From: Vibrio pelagius
GTDB lineage: Bacteria; Pseudomonadota; Gammaproteobacteria; Enterobacterales; Vibrionaceae
Length of the DNA: 64,000 bases
NCBI RefSeq assembly: GCF_024347575.1
Contig: NZ_AP025504.1
Span: 992,001-1,056,000, forward strand
Reading direction: 5' to 3'
The position numbers and the translations under genes were made by a program. The notes beneath the pieces were generated by a model. That model ran no database searches, had not been told where the DNA came from, and saw nothing but the letters and a program-made list of their open reading frames with translations. Positions 1 to 7,846 of this stretch are shown here, piece after piece (position 1 is the first letter of the stretch; each line of letters begins with the position of its first letter).

Positions 1-56
1 TGTAACAACTTCATTTATTCACTCATAATTTGGGTGAGCACGTAGAGTTTAGTTGT

Positions 57-62
57 TATAAT
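57..62 (+). promoter_or_regulatory. Extended -10 promoter for the HAD phosphatase gene
   Basis: TATAAT at 57-62 preceded by TG one base upstream (TGTTATAAT), a classic extended -10 element; no good -35 is seen at the usual spacing. Transcription would start near 70 and give a leader of about 130 nt before the HAD gene. Confidence 0.6.
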
Positions 63-80
63 TCAAACACTTATTTTAGG

Positions 81-173
81 ATGAAAAATGCCCTATGTAA
101 GAAGAGGGTCCAAGCATGGAATTGCTCCCCTTGTTGGGATATGCTTTCGCTCTTGGCTCGCCTCGGCGGGTAG
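81..173 (+). other. Structured leader / candidate 30-codon small ORF upstream of the HAD gene
   Basis: An ATG at 81 with AGG directly before it opens a 30-residue frame (begins MKNALCKKRV, two further Cys) ending in TAG at 171-173. The same stretch can fold: GCAT/ATGC encloses TCCC-N6-GGGA at about 114-143, and GCTCGC-CTCG-GCGGGT forms a second stem-loop at about 156-171. The ribosome-binding spacing for the small ORF is poor, so a structured 5' leader is at least as likely as a peptide. It matches no riboswitch class that I recognise. Confidence 0.3.
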
Positions 174-203
174 GTGACAATAATTTTAAGGTAAGTTTTG
201 AAG

Positions 204-1001
204 ATGCCACACCACAACATTAAATTTATCGCTGCTGATATGGACGGCACTTTACTTAACGAGCACGGTAAGCTCGATCCCGCATTTTTTGACCTGTATG
301 AGAAGCTAGAAACGCAAGATATTATGTTTGCCGCGGCTTCTGGTCGTCAGTACTACAGCTTGATGGAGACCTTTGCTCCGATTAAAGATCGTATGATGTT
401 TGTTGCTGAAAACGGCACACTCGTGATGCATAAAGGTGAAGAACTCTATAGCTGCACGATAGATAAAGCATCGATTCAAGCGATCATCAAAGAGGCGCGC
501 AAAATTGACGGCGCTCATTTGGTTCTTTGCGGTAAGAAATCTGCGTATATCGAAACGCAAGACGAGCAAGCGACAACTGAATTCGCAAAATACTACCACC
601 GTTGCGAGCTAGTGGATGATCTACTGGCGGTTGACGATGAATTCATCAAAGTTGCGATTTGTCATTTCGGTGGCTCGCAAGAATTTGTGAACCCTTCGAT
701 TAACGAGAAGTTTGGTCAAGATTTTCAAGTCGTGGTGAGTGCTAAAATCTGGCTGGATGTGATGAATGCGGAAGCGTCAAAAGGTGCGGCGATCAAACAT
801 CTTCAGAATACCTTGGACTTCACATACGAACAGACGATGAGCTTTGGTGATTACCTTAACGATTACGAGATGCTTAAACAGAGCTACCATTCGTATGCGA
901 TGGACAACGCACACCCACAATTGAAAGAGATTGCGCGTTTCATTGCGCCAAGCAATAAAGAAGCGGGTGTTTTCCAAGTGATTGAAAAGCTTCTTAGTTA
1001 A
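204..1001 (+). CDS. Cof-type HAD-superfamily sugar/nucleotide phosphatase
   Basis: A 265-residue HAD hydrolase of the Cof (IIB) subfamily, soluble and cytoplasmic, which in this family removes phosphate from small sugar or cofactor phosphates. HAD motif I is DMDGTL near residues 12-17. Motif II is the Ser in AAASGR, and motif IV is the GDYLNDYEML segment near the C-terminus, where the family's GDxxND is conserved. The C2-type cap lies between them. Substrate cannot be predicted. The ATG at 204 is preferred over an in-frame TTG at 198. AAGG at 188-191 suits the TTG by spacing, so the start is slightly uncertain. It stands alone, has its own promoter at 57-62 and leader, and ends in a clear hairpin terminator. 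Confidence 0.88.
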   Translation: MPHHNIKFIAADMDGTLLNEHGKLDPAFFDLYEKLETQDIMFAAASGRQYYSLMETFAPIKDRMMFVAENGTLVMHKGEELYSCTIDKASIQAIIKEARKIDGAHLVLCGKKSAYIETQDEQATTEFAKYYHRCELVDDLLAVDDEFIKVAICHFGGSQEFVNPSINEKFGQDFQVVVSAKIWLDVMNAEASKGAAIKHLQNTLDFTYEQTMSFGDYLNDYEMLKQSYHSYAMDNAHPQLKEIARFIAPSNKEAGVFQVIEKLLS

Positions 1002-1030
1002 TCAATCAAACTCCTCACTCATACGTCGAA

Positions 1031-1060
1031 AACCAGCTCCCTATATGAGCTGGTTTTTTT
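1031..1060 (+). terminator. Rho-independent terminator after the HAD gene
   Basis: AACCAGCTC at 1031-1039 pairs with GAGCTGGTT at 1047-1055, followed by a run of T. Confidence 0.85.
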
Positions 1061-1081
1061 ATTGCGTCTTCCTTGCAGACC

Positions 1082-2284
1082 TCAAACACACTGATTAGAC
1101 AAGGTGCACTCTGGGCTAATCTGCTTAACGAGCTGTGTCATCCAAAATGCTGCGGCTAGTACGATGATGCCAACAATGACAAACCCGTACACAATCGCAT
1201 CAGTTGAGGCTAAGAAGGCGATCAGCACGTAACTTAAGCTTTGCGTCATAGTGGCGAATAAGGTTAGGCCGCCATCAACGCGTCCTCGATGAGCCATATC
1301 CACGGAATGGTGCATCCAGTTAGTTCTTGCGATTCGATTGAGAGCGTTGAACGCCCCTAGTGCTAAGGTTAGCGCGATGATGTAAACCGGATCGCTGAGC
1401 TGGCCGATGGCGACTAAGGTTAAGCCTATGATCAGCATCGACAGTTGCATGATGGTTTGATGAGAAACCATGTTGAGTATTTTAGGTATCAACAAACCAA
1501 TAACCAAAGCTCCTACTCCTAAAGCTATGTTGTAAAGGGCTAACCAATCGCCAGTGATGTCAATTTCAGAGAACCAGATTGGAACCAGACGACTTAGAAA
1601 AGTAAGTACCGGATAAGAGAGACACGACGCCATTAAAAAGGCAAAGAAAGAGGGCGATTGAATAACGAGTGTCCTTATCTCAATCAGTTGTTGTTTGAAT
1701 GGTGTACGAACTGATGATTTTATGCGACGTTGGTAAGGGGTTAGCAGGTAACTAAAAGTGCCTAACAAAGAGGCGACACCTGCAAATAATCCAAACTCAA
1801 TAATGCTCCACTGCTCCAGCAGAATCACGCCTAAAGCGCCAGCGCCTAGCGTCGTCGATTGCATCACAACTTCTTGATAGCTTGAGATCTTCGCATACTC
1901 TGTTTGGTCATAGTTTTCCTGAGTAAACGCATTATTGGTGTGCCAAGCTAAGTTGCTTGATACCCAAAAGATCAATTGCGCTACCCCTAGTACCCATAAG
2001 CTTCCCGAACCGATAAGGTAGATGAAAGCGACCAAAAATGCGGTCATAAATTGAATGACCTGCATCCATACCAAAATGTGTTTGCGTGAATGCCTGTCAA
2101 TCAAGGCTGAGAAATAAGGTGTTGAACAGAAGGTTGTGAGGGTACAAGCCAATGCTGTGAGTGCGACAAACTCTCCTTGACCAGGCTGGCTAAGCATCAA
2201 CCAGGGTAGCGCCAACATAAATAGACCGGAACTAATGCCATCAAAGAATCGTCCTGCAAGGTAGGGTGGGGTTTTACTTTTCAT
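1082..2284 (-). CDS. MFS efflux transporter, probable SoxR target
   Basis: A 400-residue major facilitator protein with about 12 hydrophobic segments and a basic loop (DRHSRKHI) after the second or third segment, where the MFS motif A lies. It resembles the enterobactin-exporter/drug-efflux type of MFS proteins. It is divergent from a soxR gene, and the shared intergenic region has a sox box placed between a TTGACC -35 and a TAGAGT -10 that read toward this gene. From that I infer that it is switched on by redox-cycling compounds and pumps them or their products out. Pseudomonas and other non-enteric bacteria are known to use SoxR to control efflux pumps directly. The substrate is unknown. 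Confidence 0.85.
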   Translation of the reverse strand: MKSKTPPYLAGRFFDGISSGLFMLALPWLMLSQPGQGEFVALTALACTLTTFCSTPYFSALIDRHSRKHILVWMQVIQFMTAFLVAFIYLIGSGSLWVLGVAQLIFWVSSNLAWHTNNAFTQENYDQTEYAKISSYQEVVMQSTTLGAGALGVILLEQWSIIEFGLFAGVASLLGTFSYLLTPYQRRIKSSVRTPFKQQLIEIRTLVIQSPSFFAFLMASCLSYPVLTFLSRLVPIWFSEIDITGDWLALYNIALGVGALVIGLLIPKILNMVSHQTIMQLSMLIIGLTLVAIGQLSDPVYIIALTLALGAFNALNRIARTNWMHHSVDMAHRGRVDGGLTLFATMTQSLSYVLIAFLASTDAIVYGFVIVGIIVLAAAFWMTQLVKQISPECTLSNQCV

Positions 2285-2317
2285 ACTCTGTCCATGTAAT
2301 TGTGTTCGTTTTGAGCT

Positions 2318-2348
2318 ACTCTAAATCCTAAAGTTAGCTTGAGGTCAA
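2318..2348 (-). promoter_or_regulatory. SoxR-type promoter: sox box in a 19-bp spacer
   Basis: An 18-bp dyad, CCTAAAGTTAGCTTGAGG, lies at 2327-2344 and differs from the E. coli soxS sox box at two positions. On the minus strand it is bracketed by TTGACC (2348-2343) and TAGAGT (2323-2318) with a 19-bp spacer, the over-long spacing that MerR-family activators need. It drives the MFS gene and probably also autoregulates soxR. Confidence 0.88.
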
Positions 2349-2368
2349 CGGCTTTTAGGAGAAAATTT

Positions 2369-2815
2369 ATGCATATGACAGTAGGGCAAGTGGCGAAGCG
2401 AGCTGGTGTAAGTGTGCCAACGTTACACTTCTATGAGCAGAAAGGGCTTATTACCAGTACTCGAGATCAAGGGAATCGTCGCCAGTTTGATCGACAAATT
2501 CTAAGAAGAATTGCAGTAATCAAAGCAGCGCAAAATATCGGCTTGTCTCTACAAGAGATCATTGATGCGCTAGCAACGCTGCCCACTCATCGAGCACCTA
2601 AGAAAGAGGAGTGGGAGCAACTTGCTCTGGATTGGAACAAGCAGTTAGAAGCAAAGATTCAAAGCTTAAAAACACTGCAAAATGAGTTAAGTGGCTGTAT
2701 CTATTGTGGTTGTTTATCGATGGAGAAATGCAAACTTTACAACCCTGATGATACTAAAGGTGTACATCAAACTGGAGGAAGTTTGATTCAAGGAAGGCCA
2801 GAAAGCGAAGAGTAG
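2369..2815 (+). CDS. soxR: Redox-sensitive transcriptional activator SoxR
   Basis: A MerR-family regulator of 148 residues, the usual SoxR length. An N-terminal winged helix-turn-helix (TVGQVAKRAGVSVPTLHFYE) is followed by a dimerisation helix and the [2Fe-2S] cluster site CIYCGCLSMEKC, with Cys at residues 110, 113, 115 and 121, the SoxR spacing. Oxidation of the cluster by redox-cycling agents activates the DNA-bound protein. The ATG at 2369 is chosen because AGGAG at 2357-2361 is 7 nt upstream; longer readings run into the sox box. No soxS is next to it. The neighbour is an MFS pump, so the regulator probably acts directly on efflux, as in non-enteric bacteria. Confidence 0.95.
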   Translation: MHMTVGQVAKRAGVSVPTLHFYEQKGLITSTRDQGNRRQFDRQILRRIAVIKAAQNIGLSLQEIIDALATLPTHRAPKKEEWEQLALDWNKQLEAKIQSLKTLQNELSGCIYCGCLSMEKCKLYNPDDTKGVHQTGGSLIQGRPESEE

Positions 2816-2941
2816 TTAAGGTGCTTTTCAAGGTAACTCGATGTATATAAGCTATAACTCATTTAAACTTGAACGACTGTTCATAATTATCTATATTGTC
2901 TCGACCAGCATAACTGTACGTAGAGTACTAAGTGAAAAACG

Positions 2942-3592
2942 ATGAGTAATAAAATCCAGTTAGATGTAGTTTCCGATGTCATGTGCCCTTGGTGCGTAGT
3001 TGGTTACAAGAATTTGGAAAAGGCGATTCAAGAGCTTGGACTAGAACAGAAGGTTGGGCTTACTTGGCAGCCTTTTGAGCTAAACCCAGACATGCCACAA
3101 GAGGGTGAAAACCTTCGTGAGCACCTGATGCGTAAATACCAAATCAGTGCGGAGCAGAGTCAGCAAAATCGTCTAAATATCGCTGAACGTGGTAAAGAGG
3201 TTGGCTTTACATTCGACTTTTACGATGAAATGAGAATGGTCAACTCCCGTCATCTTCACGTATTGCTTGAATATGCGAATGAGCATGGAAAGCAAACCGA
3301 CCTAAAACTGCGCTTCTTCACTGCACACTTTAGCGAACAGAAAGACCTTTCTGACCTCAATGTGGTGAAAGCCGAGTTAGAACAAGTTGGTTTAGACGCA
3401 GAAAAAGCGCTTGAGCGTTTGAATCAGGCATCTTACATCGAGCAAGTAGAGGCGCAAGAGTTCCAATGGCAAAGATTGGGTATCTCTTCTGTTCCTACGG
3501 TTGTGATCAATCGAACCAGCGCTGTGACTGGTGCACAAACGGTAGAAACGTATAAACAGATCTTACTCGAAGAGCTAGAACAAGAGTCATAA
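2942..3592 (+). CDS. DsbA-family (FrnE-like) oxidoreductase
   Basis: A 216-residue thioredoxin-fold protein of the DsbA/FrnE (2-hydroxychromene-2-carboxylate isomerase-like) family. The CPWC redox motif is at residues 15-18, right after the first strand, and the cis-Pro loop is SSVPTVVIN near residue 181. There is no signal peptide, so it should act in the cytoplasm, unlike true DsbA. FrnE-type proteins are thiol-disulfide oxidoreductases linked to oxidative stress resistance in several bacteria. Its position after soxR would fit such a role, but no shared operon signal is visible: 126 bp separate them. It ends in a large two-tier hairpin. Confidence 0.85.
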   Translation: MSNKIQLDVVSDVMCPWCVVGYKNLEKAIQELGLEQKVGLTWQPFELNPDMPQEGENLREHLMRKYQISAEQSQQNRLNIAERGKEVGFTFDFYDEMRMVNSRHLHVLLEYANEHGKQTDLKLRFFTAHFSEQKDLSDLNVVKAELEQVGLDAEKALERLNQASYIEQVEAQEFQWQRLGISSVPTVVINRTSAVTGAQTVETYKQILLEELEQES

Positions 3593-3600
3593 CCATCTGC

Positions 3601-3676
3601 ATAGCCTATTGAGAGTGTTTGCTGTTTTGTGACTACGTCGTTTTACAGCAAACATATGAATCGATAGGCTATTTTT
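3601..3676 (+). terminator. Large two-tier hairpin terminator after the DsbA-like gene
   Basis: The outer stem ATAGCCTAT/ATAGGCTAT (3601-3609 / 3664-3672) encloses an inner stem TGTTTGCTG/CAGCAAACA (3616-3624 / 3646-3654) and is followed by TTTTATT. Unusually long for a terminator. Confidence 0.65.
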
Positions 3677-3703
3677 ATTCCCTTCATTACTCTCAGGATC
3701 TTT

Positions 3704-4900
3704 ATGGATTCGCTGTCTCTTGCTCAAGCCCGAAAAATTATTCTGCATTCTCAACTGTTGCCACCTAAGCTGGTCAAACAGCCCTCGAAATCAGCCACTT
3801 TGTCAGCTATTGAACAGCTCGGTTATATCCAAATTGATACTATTTCAGTGATCCAGCGTGCTCATCACCATACGCTTTGGAATCGAAATGCTCGCTATCA
3901 ACCTAAAGATCTTGATGTACTGCTCGAACAAAAGCAGATCTTTGAATATTGGTCGCACGCTGCCGCTTATTTACCAATGCGTGATTATCGCTACAGCCTG
4001 TATCGTAAAAACGGCTTTAAAACCGGACAGTTGAAACACTGGTATAAGAAAGATCAAAGCTTGATGGACAATGTACTCAAACGCATTGAGCAAGAAGGTC
4101 CGTTAATGGCTAAAGATTTTGAGGGTGAACGTGCCAACAAAGGTGGGTGGGGCGGCAAACCTGCTAAACAAGCGTTGGAAACCCTATTCATGCAGGGCGA
4201 CTTGATGGTGCCCAAGCGAGTTAATTTTCACAAGGTGTATGATTTAACCGAGCGCGTCATTCCTAGCCACATTGATACCAGCGTGCCCAGCGATTTCGAA
4301 TACGCTCGTTATCTGATCGTCCAATTCTTACAGGCGAATGGAGTGGGGCTTATTTCGGAAATGGGTTACTTACTGAAGAACGTTAAGCCGTTGATTAACC
4401 AAGTCTTACAGCAGATGTTGGAGGAGGGAGAAGTGATAGAGGTTGCCATTGATCAGCAAACTTACTATTTACTTCCACACTCAATCGACCTGCTCAAACG
4501 ACCATTGAGCCGAGGTAAGCTCAAAATCTTATCGCCGTTTGACAATCTTCTGATTCAAAGAAAGCGAATGAATGCCCTGTTCAACTTTGATTATCTGATC
4601 GAATGTTATGTCCCAGAGGCCAAGCGTCAATATGGCTATTTTAGCTTGCCTTTGCTGTGGCAGGGCGAGTTGGTAGCGCGCATGGATTGCAAAGCTGACC
4701 GTAAACAAGGGTGCTTACACATCAATAATCTAGTGCTCGAAAGTAAGGTTAAACAGCTTGAGGTGTTTATTGAAGCCTTAGTACAAGAACTGCATCACTT
4801 CATGGTGTTTAATCAATGTTCACACTGTGTTGTTCATCAGTCTACGCCACTGGAGGTCCGTGATGTTTTAACGCTGCGTATGAAGGAACTATTAGGTTAG
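3704..4900 (+). CDS. AlkX/YcaQ-type DNA glycosylase (winged-helix HTH_42 family)
   Basis: A 398-residue member of the YcaQ/AlkZ family (DUF1006, three winged-helix domains). The YcaQ subclass (AlkX) unhooks DNA interstrand crosslinks and removes bulky alkylated bases. The diagnostic catalytic motif is Q-phi-D/Q. Here it reads QID at residues 43-45 (GYIQIDTISVIQRAHHHTLW), the AlkX form rather than the QxQ form of antibiotic-cluster AlkZ proteins. The following VIQRAHHHTLWNR block and EYWSHAAAYLP are family hallmarks. No toxin or antibiotic cluster lies next to it, so housekeeping crosslink repair is likely. Its 3' end overlaps the convergent LysR gene by 9 bp. Confidence 0.85.
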   Translation: MDSLSLAQARKIILHSQLLPPKLVKQPSKSATLSAIEQLGYIQIDTISVIQRAHHHTLWNRNARYQPKDLDVLLEQKQIFEYWSHAAAYLPMRDYRYSLYRKNGFKTGQLKHWYKKDQSLMDNVLKRIEQEGPLMAKDFEGERANKGGWGGKPAKQALETLFMQGDLMVPKRVNFHKVYDLTERVIPSHIDTSVPSDFEYARYLIVQFLQANGVGLISEMGYLLKNVKPLINQVLQQMLEEGEVIEVAIDQQTYYLLPHSIDLLKRPLSRGKLKILSPFDNLLIQRKRMNALFNFDYLIECYVPEAKRQYGYFSLPLLWQGELVARMDCKADRKQGCLHINNLVLESKVKQLEVFIEALVQELHHFMVFNQCSHCVVHQSTPLEVRDVLTLRMKELLG

Positions 4901-5773
4901 GTCTAACTCGTTCAGCAAAAAATCGACAAAAGTTCTGTTTTTCAAAGAGAGTTGCTTAGTTTTGTACAGCAGGTGAACCGGTTTCGGTTTGGGCGCGCAT
5001 CCTGGCAAAATCTCTTTCAATGTTCCTTTTTCTAACTCCTCTTCAACCAAAATTCGAGGTTGAAGTAATACGCCTACCCCTTGCAAAGCCGCATAGCGAA
5101 GTACGTCACCATTATTTGAATGCAATCGAACGTGGTCTGAGGTTCCAGAGTGAATTGCAGTCTGCTTAGTTTGGCTATCACCGCGGCTAGAGTAACTGAA
5201 ACCTAAAGATGGGTGGTTAGCTAAGTCATCGACCGAGTTAAACTTAGGATGGTTTTCTAAGTAGCAAGGTGACACGGCATAAATCATCTCATAATCGCCC
5301 AGATGACGAGCAACCAAACTAGAGTCGGTGAGCTTCCCAATACGCACAATCAAATCGATATCCGTAGAGTAAGGGTCAACCAGGTCATTGTTGAGCATCA
5401 GTTCAACGTTAATACTAGGATGCTGGCTCAAGAACTTGGCAATGATGGGAGCCAAAACCTTATTTCCATAGGTGATAGGGCTGTTAATTTTCACCGTTCC
5501 TTGGGGCTTGTTTTCGAGTGTCTGAATCAGATTTTCTGCGTTACTGATATCTTCCAATATTCGCTTACACTCGCGGTAATAGAGCTGGCCGGAGTCGGTT
5601 AAAGACTGTTTGCGTGTAGTGCGATGAAGTAGTTGGGTATTCAGGCCGGCTTCTAACGAGTGAATGTGTTTGCTGATCATGGTTGCTGAGAGGGAAAAGT
5701 GGTCTGCGGCGCGTCGGAAGCTGCCGTGCTCCACCACATAAGCGAACACTTTCATGCTAGTCAGTTTGTCCAT
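4892..5773 (-). CDS. LysR-family transcriptional regulator
   Basis: A 293-residue LysR protein. It has an N-terminal winged helix-turn-helix (residues 1-60, with the ADHFSLSATMISKHIHSLE recognition region) and a periplasmic-binding-protein-like effector domain. It is divergent from a small ABM monooxygenase and a Gfo/Idh/MocA oxidoreductase, which are its likely targets. A T-N11-A dyad, GTTTA-N7-TAAAC, lies at 5799-5815 between them. It resembles the DhcR/CrgA/AaeR-type LysR proteins in length and layout. The effector is unknown. Confidence 0.9.
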   Translation of the reverse strand: MDKLTSMKVFAYVVEHGSFRRAADHFSLSATMISKHIHSLEAGLNTQLLHRTTRKQSLTDSGQLYYRECKRILEDISNAENLIQTLENKPQGTVKINSPITYGNKVLAPIIAKFLSQHPSINVELMLNNDLVDPYSTDIDLIVRIGKLTDSSLVARHLGDYEMIYAVSPCYLENHPKFNSVDDLANHPSLGFSYSSRGDSQTKQTAIHSGTSDHVRLHSNNGDVLRYAALQGVGVLLQPRILVEEELEKGTLKEILPGCAPKPKPVHLLYKTKQLSLKNRTFVDFLLNELDLT

Positions 5774-5798
5774 GATAAAGCCTTATTAAACACTATTA

Positions 5799-5815
5799 GT
5801 TTACAAATAATAAAC
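5799..5815. promoter_or_regulatory. Candidate LysR operator (T-N11-A dyad)
   Basis: GTTTA-N7-TAAAC in the 112-bp gap between the divergent LysR gene and the monooxygenase gene. It fits the general LysR recognition pattern; the assignment is by position. Confidence 0.4.
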
Positions 5816-5885
5816 GAAACGTGAGTTTATCAATTATTAAGGGGTAATTATATTGGTGAGGATCTAAAACTGTGGAAAGATGAAA

Positions 5886-6179
5886 ATGACGAATTCTATC
5901 TTCGTAACGGCTGAACTAAGAATAAAGCCAAACATTGAGCGTGCTGTAGCCATCGAAGCGATTGAGCAGTTCTGCCTAGACATGCAGAGTGAACCGGGTT
6001 GCTTACAAGCGATTGCAACCTATGATGAGAAGCAGAGTGATAGAGTTATCTTGCTTGAGCAGTACGCTGATCGTGAGGCGATCAATCAACACTTTGGTAT
6101 GCCTCATACGCAGGCCTTTATTCAGACGGATATGACTGAACTGGTACAAGCATTTGAAACTCAGAAGCAGGAGAAGTAA
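5886..6179 (+). CDS. Putative quinol monooxygenase (ABM domain)
   Basis: A small ferredoxin-like fold protein (about 97 residues) of the antibiotic biosynthesis monooxygenase (ABM/YgiN) family, recognised from the layout: strand 1 FVTAELRIKP, a central LDMQSEPGCLQAIATYDEKQ segment, the LLEQYADREAINQHF helix, and a C-terminal strand. Relatives oxidise quinols or aromatic compounds without cofactor, or simply bind them. ATG at 5886 is chosen because GGAAAG lies 7 nt upstream; the in-frame ATG at 5880 would be too close. It is followed after 3 bp by the Gfo/Idh gene, so the two form an operon probably controlled by the divergent LysR. Confidence 0.75.
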   Translation: MTNSIFVTAELRIKPNIERAVAIEAIEQFCLDMQSEPGCLQAIATYDEKQSDRVILLEQYADREAINQHFGMPHTQAFIQTDMTELVQAFETQKQEK

Positions 6180-6182
6180 GCG

Positions 6183-7160
6183 ATGAAATGGGGAATTCTA
6201 GGGACGAGCTTTATTTCGGGTGTCATGGCAGATGCAATCAAAGGCGATGCTCAAAGTGAGTTGTACGCAGTTGCAGGGCGTACAGAGAAAACACTGAACG
6301 AGTTTGCTGCGCAATATCAGCCAACCGTCACTTTTAATAGCTATGACGCGCTAATCGAATATGAATCGGTTGATATAATCTATATCGCACTGCCAAATCA
6401 TGTTCACCATGAGTACGTGATTAAAGCCGCTCAAAAAGGCAAAGCGATTCTGTGTGAGAAATCGCTGTCGGTTGATATGGAGAGAACAGACGCAGCGTTA
6501 GCGGCGGTTAAAGAAGCGGGTATCTTCTTTGCTGAAGGCTTGATGTATCTAAACCACCCACTTATCGCTTCGCTTCATAAAGAGTTAGCAAGTGGCGAAA
6601 TTGGTGAAGTACGCTCGATTCAAGCGTCATACATCGCGGCGATTGATCAGTTTGTGAGTCCAGAAAGTAAAGGCGCATTGTACAACCTAGGTTGTTACCC
6701 GATGTCTCTGATTCACTCTGTCGCGCAACAGCAGTTTGGCGAGAGTGTGTTTGAAAACCTACAGATCTCTGCAATTGGTCGACGCGGTCACGATGGCAAC
6801 ATCTGTGAATCGTCAGCGATGATGCGTTTCAACGATAGTTTTACTGCGCAAATCCACACTGCAGAAGACCATGGACTAAAGCATGGTTTTACGATTCTAG
6901 GTAGCAAAGGCTGCATTACGCTCGATACCAACCCATGGTTACCGACTGAAGAAAATAAATTCACGGTTGAGATCTATGAAACGTCTAAGCGTGAAGTGAA
7001 AGTTGAAGCGCAAGGCGATGGCTTCCATTATCAAGTGCGCAATATCCGTCAAGCGGTTGAGCAAGGTAACAAGGAACTTGCAGCGCCAATGGCAACTCAC
7101 CAAAACTCACGCGTAATCATGAAGTTGCTGACGGATTGGGAACAAGCCGCGAGCGCTTAA
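6183..7160 (+). CDS. Gfo/Idh/MocA-family NAD(P)-dependent oxidoreductase
   Basis: A 325-residue dehydrogenase with an N-terminal Rossmann fold (WGILGTSFISGVMADAI, residues 2-18) and a C-terminal alpha/beta substrate domain. The family's catalytic EKP-type motif appears as CEKSLS, with the Lys kept and Pro replaced by Ser. Members oxidise or reduce sugars, inositols or dihydrodiols. AGGAG at 6169-6173 sits 9 nt before the ATG, within the end of the upstream monooxygenase gene, so the two are coupled. Pairing with a quinol monooxygenase hints at aromatic or dihydrodiol chemistry, but this is only inference. Confidence 0.85.
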   Translation: MKWGILGTSFISGVMADAIKGDAQSELYAVAGRTEKTLNEFAAQYQPTVTFNSYDALIEYESVDIIYIALPNHVHHEYVIKAAQKGKAILCEKSLSVDMERTDAALAAVKEAGIFFAEGLMYLNHPLIASLHKELASGEIGEVRSIQASYIAAIDQFVSPESKGALYNLGCYPMSLIHSVAQQQFGESVFENLQISAIGRRGHDGNICESSAMMRFNDSFTAQIHTAEDHGLKHGFTILGSKGCITLDTNPWLPTEENKFTVEIYETSKREVKVEAQGDGFHYQVRNIRQAVEQGNKELAAPMATHQNSRVIMKLLTDWEQAASA

Positions 7161-7378
7161 CCCTCAGACTTGTATGTACGACTCATGCTTGATTACCTTG
7201 CTGTATAGCTCAGCTAATCAACGTGGGTCGTTCTTCCTCATATATTCCCCCAAATATTTTCCCTTTTGATTCCCTATAATTACTTTGCAATTCAAACCGC
7301 CGCAGTGTCCAATATGGCTTAACAAATTTTAGTTTTAAAAACCTTATATTTCAAGGTGTTAAATAGGAAGTGCTCTTC

Positions 7379-7720
7379 ATGCGCAAATCGGATAAGAAAA
7401 TTGACAACCAAATCAGAGACGTACTCACCGACGTTTGTGAAGATACGTTGAAAGGCTACGATGGTTTTCTGTGGGTGACTCATACGGTCAACTTCTCTTC
7501 TTTTCCCCAGAGCCTGAAAATTGTTGGTGTATTCGATACCAATCAAGACAGAACCCATTTCTTAGAGAGTGGAGGCCAACAGGAAGTCGCTACGGTCATT
7601 CAAAATGCATTCAATCAGGTTGGGATTAAACTAAAGAATGCGGATAAGCACATAAGTTACGACACTCAAGAAAACTGCGAACGTGACCACCAAGGTAAGT
7701 GGAATTTGAGACTCAGCTGA
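7379..7720 (+). CDS. Conserved hypothetical protein
   Basis: A 113-residue soluble protein with no domain I can name. It begins MRKSDKKIDNQIRDVLTDVC, contains a GYDGFLWVTHTVNFSSFP segment and ends WNLRLS. No signal peptide, membrane segment or obvious helix-turn-helix is visible. The ATG at 7379 is preferred over a GTG at 7370 because AGGAAG at 7365-7370 is 8 nt upstream. I recall similar proteins in Vibrio genomes annotated loosely as regulators, but nothing in the sequence supports that. It is monocistronic, between the Gfo/Idh gene and the convergent DeoR gene. Confidence 0.7.
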   Translation: MRKSDKKIDNQIRDVLTDVCEDTLKGYDGFLWVTHTVNFSSFPQSLKIVGVFDTNQDRTHFLESGGQQEVATVIQNAFNQVGIKLKNADKHISYDTQENCERDHQGKWNLRLS

Positions 7721-7846
7721 TTAATATCGGATTATGGATATCCATGACCTATGTTGCTAGCTTAGTGACCTTCTTTGCGACTCGTATCGTGAAGGTGCTT
7801 CGAAGGGGCTAGAAGAGTACCCCAGCCCTTAATGCGAGTGATTCAA

